Notes: generated by a model from the letters alone, not told the origin. Shown: positions 1 through 9,996, counted from the stretch's first letter. The stretch is DNA of 64,000 nucleotides from Ralstonia pickettii (GCF_030582395.1 NZ_CP104382.1:1426001-1490000), one strand, 5' to 3'. Translations and numbers: made by a program.

Positions 1-341
1 AGCAGCCGAACGCTGTCGCCCATGGACACAATGTCCGCACCGACGTTGATAACGTTGGCCACCGTAACCAGCGCCACGAATGCATACGCCAGCCAAGGCG
101 AGTGGTGTCGCCGGATATTTGCCACCACGCCCTGCCCGGACACCCGCCCAAGGCGCGCACTGACGAGCTGGATGGCAATCATCAGGGGCAGCGTGAGCAA
201 CAGCGTCCACAGCATGCCCGTGCCGACCTGCGCCCCGGCCTGCGCATAGGTGGCGATGCCGCTCGGATCGTCATCGGCAGTGCCGGTGATGAAGCCGGGC
301 CCCAGCCGGCGGTACCACGGGACGTTGTCTGCGGCTGGCAC
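1..341 (-). CDS. Nramp-like divalent metal transporter, partial (C-terminus beyond left edge)
   Basis: Only the N-terminal ~113 residues are inside the window; the gene runs off the left edge. The minus-strand frame reads GPGFITGTADDDPSG followed by alternating hydrophobic helices, the TM1 pattern of Nramp-family proton-coupled Mn/Fe/Mg transporters in the inner membrane. The usual DPGN metal motif is replaced by DPSG, a form seen in Nramp-related branches, so the ion cannot be named. I chose GTG at 341 (TTG at 347 is the alternative); no ATG is available before the conserved motif. It starts 8 bp after the small gene at 349-615 on the same strand, so the two are probably co-transcribed with the DUF421 gene. 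Confidence 0.75.
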   Translation of the reverse strand, partial: MPAADNVPWYRRLGPGFITGTADDDPSGIATYAQAGAQVGTGMLWTLLLTLPLMIAIQLVSARLGRVSGQGVVANIRRHHSPWLAYAFVALVTVANVINVGADIVSMGDSVRL

Positions 342-348
342 GCGCAAC

Positions 349-615
349 TCAGGTGCGGTTGTCGACCGGGGGGGCGTCGGGCGTCTGCTCGCCGGGGTCG
401 TGCAGCTTGTCGCGTGTGATGCCTGGCGGCACCTCGCCCTGGCGCATGCGGCGCAGCGTGTCGTGCCGGCTTTGCGGCTTGGGTGCCGTGCTGCCGGTGC
501 GGCCCGCTTCCGCATTGGCCGGCCGGTCGCCAGGCTTGCGGTGCGACTCGGCCTGTTCCCAATCGGCCTGACGCTGTTCGGCTTCTCGGGTTTCCTTCTG
601 TTGCTTGTCTCGCAT
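349..615 (-). CDS. Small hydrophilic hypothetical protein (88 aa)
   Basis: An 88-residue protein rich in Gln, Glu, Arg, Asp and Pro with no hydrophobic segment; probably cytosolic and largely disordered. ATG at 615 is preceded by a CGGAG ribosome-binding site. It lies between the DUF421 gene and the Nramp-like gene on the same strand with short gaps (34 and 7 bp), so it is probably the middle gene of a three-gene operon. I do not recognise a family. Its codon use matches its neighbours and the spacing is tight, so I treat it as real rather than as a chance frame. Confidence 0.55.
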   Translation of the reverse strand: MRDKQQKETREAEQRQADWEQAESHRKPGDRPANAEAGRTGSTAPKPQSRHDTLRRMRQGEVPPGITRDKLHDPGEQTPDAPPVDNRT

Positions 616-649
616 GGTTCGCTCCGGTGTGGTGTGCAGGTTTGAGAAC

Positions 650-1141
650 TCAGCGGCGCTTGCGGATCAGGCTGACCTGTCCGTTGCGCTCCAGAATGGC
701 GGCCTCCACATCGTCCAGCGTGCGGCTGCCCAAAGTCTGGCGCACGCTCTCTTGCACATCACCCACGGTGATGAGTGCCGCATCCATCTCGCCCTGGTTG
801 AACCGACCTTCGCGATACACCTCGCGTTCGCGGCCGGCAATGAGCCTATCGAGCTTGGGCAGCCGCACGCAGGCCCACCCCAGCATGCGGTGTACGGCCA
901 CCAGCGCGAGCGACGCCGACAGCGTGGCCAAAAACGGCGACGCGCCGACAATCGCGCGGCTCAACGTTGCCCCGAGCAATACGGCGACGACAAAGTCGAA
1001 CGGTGCACGCTGCCCGAACGAGCGTCGGCCCGACAGGCGCACCAGCGCCAGCCCGATGGCGAACACAACCACCGCACGCATCGCGGTTTGCAGCGGGTTG
1101 AGATCCTTGCCTTCGCCAAAGAGGAACAGCAGCGTATCCAT
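650..1141 (-). CDS. DUF421 (YetF-like) membrane protein
   Basis: A 163-residue protein: about three hydrophobic segments in residues 15-85, then a compact soluble C-terminal domain with the DUF421 pattern (REREVYREGRFNQGEMDAAL, then LDDVEAAILERNGQVSLI). DUF421/YetF proteins are inner-membrane proteins of unclear function. I chose ATG at 1141 because GGGAGG lies just upstream; the frame stays open to 1375, but that extension has no good start signal and overlaps the divergent SDR gene. First gene of a likely operon with the small protein and the Nramp-like transporter. Confidence 0.8.
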   Translation of the reverse strand: MDTLLFLFGEGKDLNPLQTAMRAVVVFAIGLALVRLSGRRSFGQRAPFDFVVAVLLGATLSRAIVGASPFLATLSASLALVAVHRMLGWACVRLPKLDRLIAGREREVYREGRFNQGEMDAALITVGDVQESVRQTLGSRTLDDVEAAILERNGQVSLIRKRR

Positions 1142-1299
1142 TGCGCCTCCCGTGGTGGATATGAAGTCTTTTCGACCACCAGAGCAAGCCGCGTGCCGCC
1201 CGGCATGCGCTCGAGAGTCGCCACTCAAGTCACGCGCGCGCCCAATGGCATGCCGCATGCTGCAAGCCGGTGTATCCACACCGTCATAGCGAGCCCGCC

Positions 1300-2160
1300 A
1301 TGCCTGACCAGCCCCAACAGCAACCGCCCCAACACCAGGACCGCCAGCCCGGCACCGAAGCCAACATGACGCCACGCCCGCAATCCGAGATGGCCAATTA
1401 CGTGGGCAGCGGCAAGCTCAGCGACAAAGTGGCCATCGTCACCGGGGGCGACAGCGGCATCGGCCGCGCGGTGGCCATCGGGTTCGCCAAGGAAGGCGCC
1501 GACGTGCTGATTGCCTATCTGGACGAACACGACGATGCCAACCAGACCTGCCGCCTCGTGCGCGCGACGGGCCGCCGCTGCGAAGCGATTGCCGGCGACC
1601 TGGGCGACGAGGCGCACGCCCGCGCGGTCATCACGCAGGCCGTGGCGACCTTCGGCAAGATCGACATCGTGGTGAGCAATGCGGCGGAACAGCACCCGCA
1701 GCAAAGCCTGGCCGACATCGATGCAGCACAGCTGGAACGTACATTCCGCACGAACGTTTTTGCGATGTTCTATTTGATCCGTGCCGCGCTGCCGCACCTG
1801 CATGAAGGCGCACGCATCATCACGACCACGTCGGTCACCGCGTTTCGCGGCAGCGGCCATCTGGTGGACTACGCCGCCACCAAGGGCGCAATCGTGGCGT
1901 TCACGCGTTCACTGGCGCAGCAGCTGGCGGACAAGAACATCCTGGTGAACGCGGTAGCACCGGGGCCGATCTGGACACCGTTGATCCCGTCCACGTTCGA
2001 TGCGGAGCACGTCGCAAAATTCGGCAGCAAGGAGCCACTGGGCCGCGCGGGCCAACCCGATGAAGTGGCGCCTTGCTACATCTTTCTTGCATCTGCCGAT
2101 GCAAGTTACATGACGGGGCAGACGCTGCATCCGAATGGGGGGGAGATCGTCAATGGGTGA
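1300..2160 (+). CDS. SDR family NAD(P)-dependent oxidoreductase (YghA-like)
   Basis: A 286-residue short-chain dehydrogenase. The nucleotide-binding TGGDSGIGRA motif is near residue 50, the NAG-like element reads SNAAEQ, and the catalytic Ser and YAATK (YxxxK) lie near residue 190. The N-terminal ~35 residues are Gln/Pro-rich, as in the YghA / general-stress SDR subgroup. ATG at 1300 is preferred over an in-frame GTG at 1270, but neither has a convincing ribosome-binding site. The substrate is unknown; relatives reduce aldehydes or ketones. It converges on the porin gene with a 23-bp gap and no visible terminator. Confidence 0.85.
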   Translation: MPDQPQQQPPQHQDRQPGTEANMTPRPQSEMANYVGSGKLSDKVAIVTGGDSGIGRAVAIGFAKEGADVLIAYLDEHDDANQTCRLVRATGRRCEAIAGDLGDEAHARAVITQAVATFGKIDIVVSNAAEQHPQQSLADIDAAQLERTFRTNVFAMFYLIRAALPHLHEGARIITTTSVTAFRGSGHLVDYAATKGAIVAFTRSLAQQLADKNILVNAVAPGPIWTPLIPSTFDAEHVAKFGSKEPLGRAGQPDEVAPCYIFLASADASYMTGQTLHPNGGEIVNG

Positions 2161-2183
2161 CAGTGCGCTTGCCCTCTGCATCA

Positions 2184-3320
2184 TCAAAACGCCGTCCGCA
2201 TCCCCACCATCGCGCCGAGCTGGTTCACGCCCCTGGCCGGCGTGGTCCCACCGCCGCCACCGCTGACGGAATACTGCGCGTTGGCGCTGTTCCACAGATA
2301 GCCCGTCTGCGCATATAGCGCCGTGCGCTTCGAGAGCGCATAGACGCCGCGCAGCACGGCCATCGTCGCGCTGCGGCTCTGGTCGGCGTTGACCAGACGG
2401 ATCAGGCCGGCATCCAACGTAAGCGCACCCGTGAGCGGATAGCTCCCGTTGACGAAGTACAGGTTGGAACGGACGTCGCCCGCGACGGCTTGCACGTGGC
2501 GACCGATCCAGCCGACGCCCAGCTTGGCGTTGCCGAGCTTCACATAGCCGTTGGCGACGATGCGGCGGTCTTTATCGCCCGCATCCGTGAGCGCGATGGG
2601 CGCACTGCCGTTGAAGAACGACGCGGTGGCGCCCGTGCCGCCACGTTGCTCTTCGTAGGCGCCGGCTACGCCAAAGGTGGCCGCGTCGTACTTCAGCATG
2701 CCCGACACCGCGCGGCACGACGAAGCATTGCCGGCCACTTCGCCCGCACAGGTTCCGGAGGCCGGCACACCGCCCGCCGCGTCACGCCCGAACGAATACG
2801 TCGCTCCCACCGTCAGGCCACTGAAGGTGCCTTTGTAAGCGATGGTGTTGTCGGCCCGTGCGTTGGGAATGTACGCGTCGAGTGAGCCGATGGCGTACTG
2901 GCTGGGGCCGAGGATGTCTGCCTCGGCCAGCGACAGAAACACCATGCTGTACTGCCGGCCCAGCGTCACGGTGCCGTAATCGCTGGCCAGGCCGACCCAC
3001 GCCTGCCGGCCGAACAGGCGGCCGCCCTGGCCTGAGGTGCCGGTGTCGGTGTTGAAGCCGCTTTCCAGCGTGAACACGGCCTTCATGCCGTTGCCCAGGT
3101 CTTCAGCGCCACGCAGGCCCCAGCGCGAGGGCAGCGTGCCCGTGACCGACGGGATGCGCGCGAGGCCATTGCCATTGGTATTGGCATGGCTCACGTATTC
3201 GATTCCGGTATCGATCAGGCCGTAGAGCGTGACGCTCTGCGCCTTGGCCGCGCCGCTGGCGAGGGCGCACGTGGCAGCGGCCAGCACGAGACAGTGCGTG
3301 CGCGAGGTGGTGGTTTGCAT
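2184..3320 (-). CDS. Gram-negative general porin (OmpC-type, betaproteobacterial)
   Basis: A 378-residue outer-membrane porin. It has a signal peptide (residues 1-27, cleaved after AKAQ), then the family start SVTLYGLIDTGIEY, the SRWGLRGAEDLGNGMKAVF strand and a C-terminal Phe for BAM recognition. Expected to be a trimeric 16-strand barrel for small hydrophilic solutes. ATG at 3320 has GGAGGGG upstream. It is the last gene downstream of the ferulate cluster (115 bp after the MFS gene). It may therefore serve aromatic-acid entry, but the gap leaves room for its own promoter, so membership in the operon is inferred. Confidence 0.9.
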   Translation of the reverse strand: MQTTTSRTHCLVLAAATCALASGAAKAQSVTLYGLIDTGIEYVSHANTNGNGLARIPSVTGTLPSRWGLRGAEDLGNGMKAVFTLESGFNTDTGTSGQGGRLFGRQAWVGLASDYGTVTLGRQYSMVFLSLAEADILGPSQYAIGSLDAYIPNARADNTIAYKGTFSGLTVGATYSFGRDAAGGVPASGTCAGEVAGNASSCRAVSGMLKYDAATFGVAGAYEEQRGGTGATASFFNGSAPIALTDAGDKDRRIVANGYVKLGNAKLGVGWIGRHVQAVAGDVRSNLYFVNGSYPLTGALTLDAGLIRLVNADQSRSATMAVLRGVYALSKRTALYAQTGYLWNSANAQYSVSGGGGGTTPARGVNQLGAMVGMRTAF

Positions 3321-3435
3321 GTTGGGCCCCTCCTAGTGTCGAGCCGGTCCCGCGCCCCATGTCTGGCGGGCCGGCAGTTTGGTATGCGTGGGAGGCGCCA
3401 TCGGGGCGACGGCGCGAGAGAGAACAACCGCTATG

Positions 3436-4668
3436 TCAGTCCTGCACGCGCGGCCCCTTGAGCAGCAGCAGCGCAGCCAGCGCCGCGATGATGGTGACCG
3501 GGATGCTGGCACCAATGATGGTGGTGGCGTGCTGCCCCATCGCCAGCAGTTGACCGGCCAGCAGCGGCCCGGCGATCGAACCCAACCGGCCCACCGCCAC
3601 CGCAGCGCCCACGCCGGTGCCGCGCACGACGGTCGGGTAGTACGCCGCCGCCAGCGCATACAGCACCGACTGCGCGCCGATCACGAACAGCCCCGCCATG
3701 AAGGCGCCGGCCGACATCGATGCCATGCCGCCCGCCGCAGCCAGCAACGACAACGCCGCGATGATGCCGACATACATGCCCGACACAACCCAGCGCGGGC
3801 GCGCTGCATCCATCAGCATGCCAATGCCCAGCGCGCCCGCACCGCCGCCGATGTTGAACAGGATCTGCACCATGCCAACCTGCGGCCGGCTCAGCCCCTG
3901 TGCGGCCATCAGGGAGGGCAGCCAGTTGAGCAGGAAATACAGCACGATCAGCGTGAAGAAATAGCTGACCCACAAGAACAGCGTGGCCGCCGTGCGGCGC
4001 TCGCCAAACAGTGCCCATGACACCGGCGGCGGCTGTATGGCGCCGCGTTGCTGACCGTCGAAACTGCGGTCAAACCGGCGCGACTCCTGCAGCGTCAGCA
4101 GCAGCGGCACCACCACCAGCGGGCCGAAGCCGCCCACGTAGAAGATGTGGCGCCAGCCGGTATCGCCGGCGCTCAACATGCCGACCACCGCGGCGATGGC
4201 GCCGCCAAACGGGATGCCGCAATACATGACGCTCACGGCAGTGTTGCGCAGGCGTGCGGGTACCGCTTCGGCACACAGCGCGATCAGGTTGGGCATGGCG
4301 GCCCCCAGGCCGATGCCGGTGGCCACGCGGATCGCCAACAGGCTGTTGAAATCCCACACGTGCGCGGTGGCGATCGAAAAGATGCCGAACAGCGCCGTCG
4401 CCAGGATCAGCACGCGCTTGCGCCCGATGCGATCGGCCAGCCGGCCGCCCAGCATGGCGCCCGGCAACAGGCCGAACGTGCCGGCGCTGAATGCAAGGCC
4501 CATCTGCCCGACCGACAGCCCGAACTCGCGCGCCATGCGCGGCGCAGCCACGCCGATGGATTGCAGATCGAGCCCCTCAAGCAGCGCAACGATGAAGCAC
4601 AGCCCGAGCGTCATGGCGACGCCGGGGCCAACGCGCTCCCGCGTCAATGTCGTGGTGGTGGTTTGCAT
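3436..4668 (-). CDS. MFS transporter, aromatic acid:H+ symporter type
   Basis: A 410-residue major facilitator with about 12 membrane segments. The loop 2-3 signature reads GGRLADRIGRKRVL near residue 75, and the RNTAVSVMYCGIPFGGA region resembles the MhpT/PcaK aromatic-acid symporters. ATG at 4668 is preceded by GGAAGGAGA; the longer open frame to 4953 lies inside the tannase gene and has no support. It sits 29 bp after the tannase/feruloyl esterase gene in the ferulate operon. Uptake of ferulate or a related hydroxycinnamate is therefore the best guess, from context and subfamily; the substrate is not proven. Confidence 0.85.
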   Translation of the reverse strand: MQTTTTTLTRERVGPGVAMTLGLCFIVALLEGLDLQSIGVAAPRMAREFGLSVGQMGLAFSAGTFGLLPGAMLGGRLADRIGRKRVLILATALFGIFSIATAHVWDFNSLLAIRVATGIGLGAAMPNLIALCAEAVPARLRNTAVSVMYCGIPFGGAIAAVVGMLSAGDTGWRHIFYVGGFGPLVVVPLLLTLQESRRFDRSFDGQQRGAIQPPPVSWALFGERRTAATLFLWVSYFFTLIVLYFLLNWLPSLMAAQGLSRPQVGMVQILFNIGGGAGALGIGMLMDAARPRWVVSGMYVGIIAALSLLAAAGGMASMSAGAFMAGLFVIGAQSVLYALAAAYYPTVVRGTGVGAAVAVGRLGSIAGPLLAGQLLAMGQHATTIIGASIPVTIIAALAALLLLKGPRVQD

Positions 4669-4697
4669 GTCGTCTCCTTCCGGATGTTGGGCGGCCG

Positions 4698-6446
4698 TCA
4701 TTGGCAAGTGAAGCTCGACGCGTCGTTGACGTTGCCGGTGCCGGTATAGCGTGCGTTCTTCGGGTAGGCACACAGCGGGCGCGTGCGGTCGTGGCCGGCT
4801 GCATTCCAGTCGCTGGGCACTTCGGCGTTGGGCGCAGCGTTGGAGGGCCCGCGCGCGGTGGCGACCACACTGTCGGGCGCCACGCCGTGTTCTACCCACG
4901 CCACCAGCGGCGTGAGCATGTCGAACTGATCGGCGGTCGGGCCGCCCGAGCAATGGTTCATGCCGGGCACTGGATAGAAGCGCGCGAAGTTGCTGGCATC
5001 GCCGCCGTTGGCTGCAGCCAGGCGCTGGTACCAGTCGGTCGTGTCGTCGGACGAGAACACCGGGTCGCTCGTGCCGTGGTAGACCATCAGCTTGGCGCCG
5101 CGTCCCTTGAGCGCGCCGAGGTTGGTCTCATCCGGCGGCGTCATGAACGACCAGGCGGATTCGGTATACGTGGCGTCTGTGGCGAAGATCTTCGGTGCGT
5201 CGGTGTCCATGTTGAACGCCAGGCCATACGCGGTGAGTGACGTGATGGCCGACGCCGGCTGCGGCGTGGTCGTGAACACGAACGCCAGCGCTGCGGGGTC
5301 GAGCTGGATCGAGTTGCCCTGCTTCCAGGCCGCCCAGTTGCTGCCGCTGATGCCGGCGTCAAACGAAAACCCCGAGTACAACGCCTGCCCTGCGCTGTTG
5401 CGGGCGCCGGCAAACAGGTTGGCCATCACGGTTTTCTGCGCGGCGGTCAGGCAGGTGCCGTCGCGTGCGCCGGTGCAGGTCGGCACATCGTTGGCGAGGC
5501 TGAAGGCGGTCTGGCACGCCTTGAGGTTGTTGATCATGCCGTCGGTCGTGCCATCCAACGCATCGCACTTGGCGAGCACGCGGCTGGCGACCATGGCGCG
5601 CTCCGTGGCGCTCAGAGACGTGGTGATGTCCGGAAAGCCGGCGCTGGTGTTGGCCGTGGCCACCGTCGCCAATTGCTGCGCGCTGTACACCTCGTTGATG
5701 GCCGCCTTGGGCAGATGAAAGCCCGGGTCGCCGGCCACGATGCCGTCATACGCATTGGCCGAGCGTGCGGCGGCCACCATCGCATGGCGCCCGCCGTTGG
5801 AACACCCGCCAAAGTAGCTGCGGTCCGGCGTCTTGCCGTACACCTGCGCAATCATCGACTTGGCCATCGGCGTGAGCGCGGCAACGGCGTTGTAGCCGTA
5901 GTCGAGGCGCGCCTGCGGGTCGCGACCGAACAGCGGCACCTGGCTGCCGTTGTGCCCCGCATCCGAACTGATGACGGCAAACCCCGCGCCCAGCGCGCTG
6001 CTCACCGGCCCGCCACCCAACGCGCCCAACGCGGTGGCCACGGAGCCATCCAGCCCGCCGTTGGCCTGGTAATAGAAGCGCCCATTCCAGGCCTTGGGCA
6101 GGCGCATCTCGAAACCGATGGCGTAGGTCTTGCCATCCACGGGGCTCACGCGCGTGTTCATGGTGCCGGTGACCAGGCAGTGCTCGGGCACGGCGTTGCC
6201 GCCCACGCTCAAGGTGCCGGCGGCCACGGTCGAGATGGCGGTAATGCTGGTATTGGCAAAACTCAGCTTGCCGGCAAAGCTCTCGCACGCAGTGGCAAGG
6301 TTCAAACCGGTGGCGGGCGAAAGCTGTGGCAGCTGCGATGGTTGCGACGTTGATGCGTCGCCTGTGCTGTCGTCGTTGCAGCCGGCGCAGTTCAGCGCGA
6401 GGGCGAGCGCGGCCAGCGCCATGCCCCGTGACATGACGGTCTTCAT
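4698..6446 (-). CDS. Tannase/feruloyl esterase family hydrolase, exported
   Basis: A 582-residue alpha/beta hydrolase of the tannase family, which cleaves gallate or ferulate esters. The nucleophile is Ser216 in FGGCSNGGRHAM. Cys215 next to it and Cys499 beside His498 (GMNHCSGG) form the CS-D-HC arrangement known for the family, with a candidate acid in YHGTSDPVF. The N-terminus is a signal peptide ending NCAGC, a possible though weak lipobox. ATG at 6446 has AGGAGGAG upstream. It lies between fcs and the MFS transporter, so it probably frees ferulate or related acids from esters in the periplasm or at the surface to feed fcs-ech-vdh. Confidence 0.88.
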   Translation of the reverse strand: MKTVMSRGMALAALALALNCAGCNDDSTGDASTSQPSQLPQLSPATGLNLATACESFAGKLSFANTSITAISTVAAGTLSVGGNAVPEHCLVTGTMNTRVSPVDGKTYAIGFEMRLPKAWNGRFYYQANGGLDGSVATALGALGGGPVSSALGAGFAVISSDAGHNGSQVPLFGRDPQARLDYGYNAVAALTPMAKSMIAQVYGKTPDRSYFGGCSNGGRHAMVAAARSANAYDGIVAGDPGFHLPKAAINEVYSAQQLATVATANTSAGFPDITTSLSATERAMVASRVLAKCDALDGTTDGMINNLKACQTAFSLANDVPTCTGARDGTCLTAAQKTVMANLFAGARNSAGQALYSGFSFDAGISGSNWAAWKQGNSIQLDPAALAFVFTTTPQPASAITSLTAYGLAFNMDTDAPKIFATDATYTESAWSFMTPPDETNLGALKGRGAKLMVYHGTSDPVFSSDDTTDWYQRLAAANGGDASNFARFYPVPGMNHCSGGPTADQFDMLTPLVAWVEHGVAPDSVVATARGPSNAAPNAEVPSDWNAAGHDRTRPLCAYPKNARYTGTGNVNDASSFTCQ

Positions 6447-6506
6447 GAGTCTCCTCCTGAGTGGATGAACCGGTCTTTGCCGGTTGGTCGGATTGCTGCG
6501 TTGGAA

Positions 6507-8426
6507 TCAGCCCGCGCGAATCACCGCGGGATCGCCATCGCGATACAGCGTGTCGACGTGCTCGGCACGGTGGGCCAGAACGGCGCGCTGGTTCAGCGTG
6601 CCCTTGTCGGTGATCTCGCCGCGGTCCAGCGACGGCGGTGCGTCGAGCAAGAGCAGCCGTGCCACGCGCGTGGCGCTGCCGGTGGCCGTGGCGTTCAGTT
6701 CGTGCAGCAGGGCAGCAAATGCGGCGCGCACGGCGGGGGCCGCCAACACTTGGGCCACACTCGCGCTGGTCGGCAGGCCCGACAGGCTGCGGCATCGCTC
6801 CATTTGCGGAAACACCAGCAAGCCGATGTCATCACGATTCATGCCGGCAATCACCACGTCCTGCACATACGGCGCGCCTGCGGCAATCACACGTGCGCGC
6901 AACGGGCCCACGCTGACGAACGTGCCGGAGCTGAGCTTGAAGTCCTCTGCGATGCGGCCATCGAAGACGAGGCCTTGTTCCGGGTGCTCCGGATCGTAGA
7001 AACGCAGCGCGTCACCGCTGCAGTAATAGCCGTCTTCGTCGAAGACCGGGGCGGCGGGCTCTTCGCCCAGGCGCCAGTAGCCGCGCATGACGTGCGGCCC
7101 GCGAAAGCGCGCCTCCAGCTTGTCGCCCACGGGCACGAGCTTGAGTTCGCACCCCGGCGCCGGCGTGCCGACATAGCCCGAGCGCATGATCGGCGCGGTG
7201 GTAAACAAGCAGCACGGCGACGTCTCCGTCATGCCCAGGCCGGCCATGATGCGGATGCGCTCGCCGCAGTGCTGGCCGGTCACGCGCTCCAGCCGGTCCC
7301 AGGCCTCTTGCGACAGCCCGGCACCGCCAAAGAAGTAGAGCTTCACACGCGAGAAGAAGGTCTCCCGCAGGGCCGGGTCCCGTTCCAGCGCCAGCGCGAG
7401 TTCTTCCCACCCCTTGGGCACGTTGAAATACGCGGTGGGCGCGATCTCGTGCAGGTTGCGCAGGGTCTCGTCGAATTTGCCCGGCACGGGCCGGCCGTCA
7501 TCAATGTACAGCGTGCCGCCGTTGTAGAGCACGATGCCCACGTTGTGGCTGCCGCCGAAGGTGTGGTTCCAGGGCAGCCAGTCCACCAGCACCGGCGGCT
7601 CCTTGGCGAATTCGGGAATGGTCTGGCGCAGCATCTGCTGGTTGCTGCACAGCATGCGGTGCGTGGTCGGCACGGCCTTGGGAGCGCGTGTCGAGCCGGA
7701 GGTGAACAGCACCTTGACCAACGTATCGGGGCCGGTGGCGGCCTGTGCGGCGTCCGCCGTCGTCACGGGCGTCTGCAGCAGCGTGTCGAAGGCTGTAGCG
7801 ATACGCCCCGGCAGTACGCCGTCGCGCGTGATGACCTCCACGCCGTCGGGCACCACCGCGTCGATGGCGTTGGCGAAGGCCGCGCCATCTGCGGCATAGA
7901 CAAGCCCGGGCGTCAGTACGTCGAACACGTGGCGAAGCTTGCCGAAATCCGTCGACACCAACGCATACGGCGGCGACACAGGCGCGTATGGCACACCCGC
8001 CCACATGGCGCCCAGCGCCAGTTGCAGGTGTTCAAGATCGTTGCCGGACAGGATCGCCAGCGGGCGCCCGGTGGAGACACCGCGATCCAGCAGCGCCTGA
8101 CCGATTGCGCGTGCGCGCTCCAGCATCTCGCGGTACGTCAGCTTGATCCACGCGCCGTCCGGGCCACGGCGAGCGGCCAGCACGCGATCGGGGTGGCGCT
8201 GCGCGCCCGCCACGAGGCAGTCGGTCATGCGCGGCGGATGCTCGGCCAACGCCTCGGTATTGCGCACATGCCAGACACCGCCGTCGCGCGCGTCCATCTC
8301 GCAACGCGCAGGCGCGTCGCTCACGGCGACCTGCCTGTAGGGTTGATCGGGCACACCTGCCGGGGGCGGCGTGCGATGCCCGGATTGAAGCTGCGGGCCT
8401 TGCGCCTGCAATTCGACGTGATTCAC
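6507..8426 (-). CDS. fcs: Feruloyl-CoA synthase
   Basis: A 639-residue AMP-forming acyl-CoA ligase that activates ferulate (and 4-coumarate or caffeate) to the CoA thioester. The AMP-binding motif is at residues 241-250 ([10 protein letters not shown]); the adenylate motif [10 protein letters not shown] lies near residue 400, followed by the hinge [14 protein letters not shown]. The length and the early [14 protein letters not shown] region match Fcs of ferulate degraders rather than generic acetyl-CoA ligases. The start is GTG at 8426 with AGGAGACAAGAC upstream. It follows vdh by 66 bp and precedes the tannase gene by 60 bp. Likely controlled by the MarR operator upstream of ech. Confidence 0.92.
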   Translation of the reverse strand: MNHVELQAQGPQLQSGHRTPPPAGVPDQPYRQVAVSDAPARCEMDARDGGVWHVRNTEALAEHPPRMTDCLVAGAQRHPDRVLAARRGPDGAWIKLTYREMLERARAIGQALLDRGVSTGRPLAILSGNDLEHLQLALGAMWAGVPYAPVSPPYALVSTDFGKLRHVFDVLTPGLVYAADGAAFANAIDAVVPDGVEVITRDGVLPGRIATAFDTLLQTPVTTADAAQAATGPDTLVKVLFTSGSTRAPKAVPTTHRMLCSNQQMLRQTIPEFAKEPPVLVDWLPWNHTFGGSHNVGIVLYNGGTLYIDDGRPVPGKFDETLRNLHEIAPTAYFNVPKGWEELALALERDPALRETFFSRVKLYFFGGAGLSQEAWDRLERVTGQHCGERIRIMAGLGMTETSPCCLFTTAPIMRSGYVGTPAPGCELKLVPVGDKLEARFRGPHVMRGYWRLGEEPAAPVFDEDGYYCSGDALRFYDPEHPEQGLVFDGRIAEDFKLSSGTFVSVGPLRARVIAAGAPYVQDVVIAGMNRDDIGLLVFPQMERCRSLSGLPTSASVAQVLAAPAVRAAFAALLHELNATATGSATRVARLLLLDAPPSLDRGEITDKGTLNQRAVLAHRAEHVDTLYRDGDPAVIRAG

Positions 8427-8492
8427 GTCTTGTCTCCTGAATGCGCCGCCCGTTTTATGGTTGTGGTGGGCGGCTGCCGAACTTCAGATCGG

Positions 8493-9956
8493 TTAAATGG
8501 GATAGTGGCGCGGCGTATTCTGCAAGGTGATCCAGCGCAGTTCGGTAAATTCCGCAATCGATGCCTTGCCGCCAAACCGGCCGTAGCCGCTGCTCTTCAC
8601 GCCGCCAAACGGCATCTGCGCCTCGTCGTGCACGGTGGGGCCGTTGATGTGGCAGATGCCCGATTCGATACGCTGGGCGACCCGCATGGCGCGCGACACA
8701 TCGCGGCTGAACACGGCGGCCGACAAGCCGTATTCGCTGTCGTTGGCCAGGCGGATCGCCTCTTCATCGCCATCAACGCGCGCCACCGTCACCACGGGGC
8801 CGAACGATTCCTCGTTGTACAACCGCATGGCGGGCGTTACGCCGTCCACGATGGCGGGCTGCACGATGGCGCCATCCATGTGCAAGCCGACGGGCAGCGC
8901 GGCGCCGTGCGTGCGGGCGTCTGCTACCAGCGCCTGCACGCGCTTGGCTGCATCCACGCTCACCATCGCGCCCAGTTGCGCAGTCCCGTCCGCGGGATCG
9001 CCCGCGCGAAGCGTGCGGGCCTTGGCGGCCAGCTTGTCGACGAGGGCATCGGCAATCTTGCGATCGACAATGACGCGTTCGGTCGACATGCAGATCTGGC
9101 CCTGATTGAAGAACCCGCCAAACGCAATCGCATCCACTGCTGCATCCAGATCCGCATCGTCCAGCACGAGCACCGGCGCCTTGCCGCCCAGCTCCAGGAG
9201 CGCGGGCTTCAGGTGCCGCGCCGCGTGCTGGGCAATGATGCGCCCCACGTGCGTCGAGCCCGTGAAGTTCACGCGGCGCACGGCCGGATGCGCGATCAGG
9301 CGTTCCACCACCTGGGCGGCGTCGGCCGGCGCGTTGGTCACCACGTTGACCACACCATCGCCCAGGCCGGCCTCCTGCAGCACGGTGCCGATCAGCCGGT
9401 GCACGCCCGGACACATCTCTGACGCCTTGAGCACGACCGTGTTGCCGCATGCCAGTGGCATCGCTAGCGCACGCGTGCCCAGGATCACCGGCGCGTTCCA
9501 CGGTGCAATGCCCAGCACCACACCGCACGGCTGGCGCACAGCCATCGCAAAGTTGCCCGGCACGTCGGAGGGAATGACGCTGCCGTCGATCTGCGTGGTC
9601 ATGGAGGCGGCTTCGCGCAACATGTTGGCCGCCAGCATGACGTTGAAGCCGATCCAGGTGGCGCTGGCGCCGGTTTCCGCCGCGCCGGCGCGGATGAACG
9701 CCTCGGTGTGCTGGTCCATCAAGTCGGCCGCCTTGAGCAGGCGCTTGCGGCGTTCACCCGGCGGTAGCGCTGCCCACGCGGGGAACGCATCGGCGGCGGC
9801 CTGCACGGCGGCGTCTGCATCTTCCAGCGTGGCCGCCGCCGCGCGCGAGGCAACCGCGTCGTTCACCGGGTTGCGGCGCTCGAAGGTGGCACCGTTGGCA
9901 GCCGGCCGGCTTTGACCACCGATCAGCAGGGTCACAAGCTGGGTCACGTCAGGCAT
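8493..9956 (-). CDS. vdh: Vanillin dehydrogenase (aldehyde dehydrogenase family)
   Basis: A 487-residue NAD(P)-dependent aldehyde dehydrogenase. Visible catalytic residues are Asn155 (APWNAP), Glu255 (LELGGKAP) and nucleophile Cys289 (NQGQICMS). By family and by its position between ech and fcs it oxidises vanillin from the Ech reaction to vanillate. ATG at 9956 is preceded by GGAGACGAACCC. No vanillate O-demethylase (vanAB) lies in the window, so the pathway must continue elsewhere. It may also take 4-hydroxybenzaldehyde from 4-coumarate. Confidence 0.92.
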   Translation of the reverse strand: MPDVTQLVTLLIGGQSRPAANGATFERRNPVNDAVASRAAAATLEDADAAVQAAADAFPAWAALPPGERRKRLLKAADLMDQHTEAFIRAGAAETGASATWIGFNVMLAANMLREAASMTTQIDGSVIPSDVPGNFAMAVRQPCGVVLGIAPWNAPVILGTRALAMPLACGNTVVLKASEMCPGVHRLIGTVLQEAGLGDGVVNVVTNAPADAAQVVERLIAHPAVRRVNFTGSTHVGRIIAQHAARHLKPALLELGGKAPVLVLDDADLDAAVDAIAFGGFFNQGQICMSTERVIVDRKIADALVDKLAAKARTLRAGDPADGTAQLGAMVSVDAAKRVQALVADARTHGAALPVGLHMDGAIVQPAIVDGVTPAMRLYNEESFGPVVTVARVDGDEEAIRLANDSEYGLSAAVFSRDVSRAMRVAQRIESGICHINGPTVHDEAQMPFGGVKSSGYGRFGGKASIAEFTELRWITLQNTPRHYPI

Positions 9957-9996
9957 GGGTTCGTCTCCGGGGGGGCGTTGGCGTGAGCGGGCCAGA

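Noticed and set aside
3343..3375. GC-rich hairpin between the MFS and porin genes
   Set aside because: GCCGG..CCCGC / GCGGGCCGGC can pair but has a mismatch and no T-run on the transcribed strand; too weak to call a terminator.
6465..9422. A 985-codon open frame on the plus strand
   Set aside because: Antisense to fcs and vdh, both of which have clear catalytic motifs; the composition is Arg/His/Ala shadow-like.
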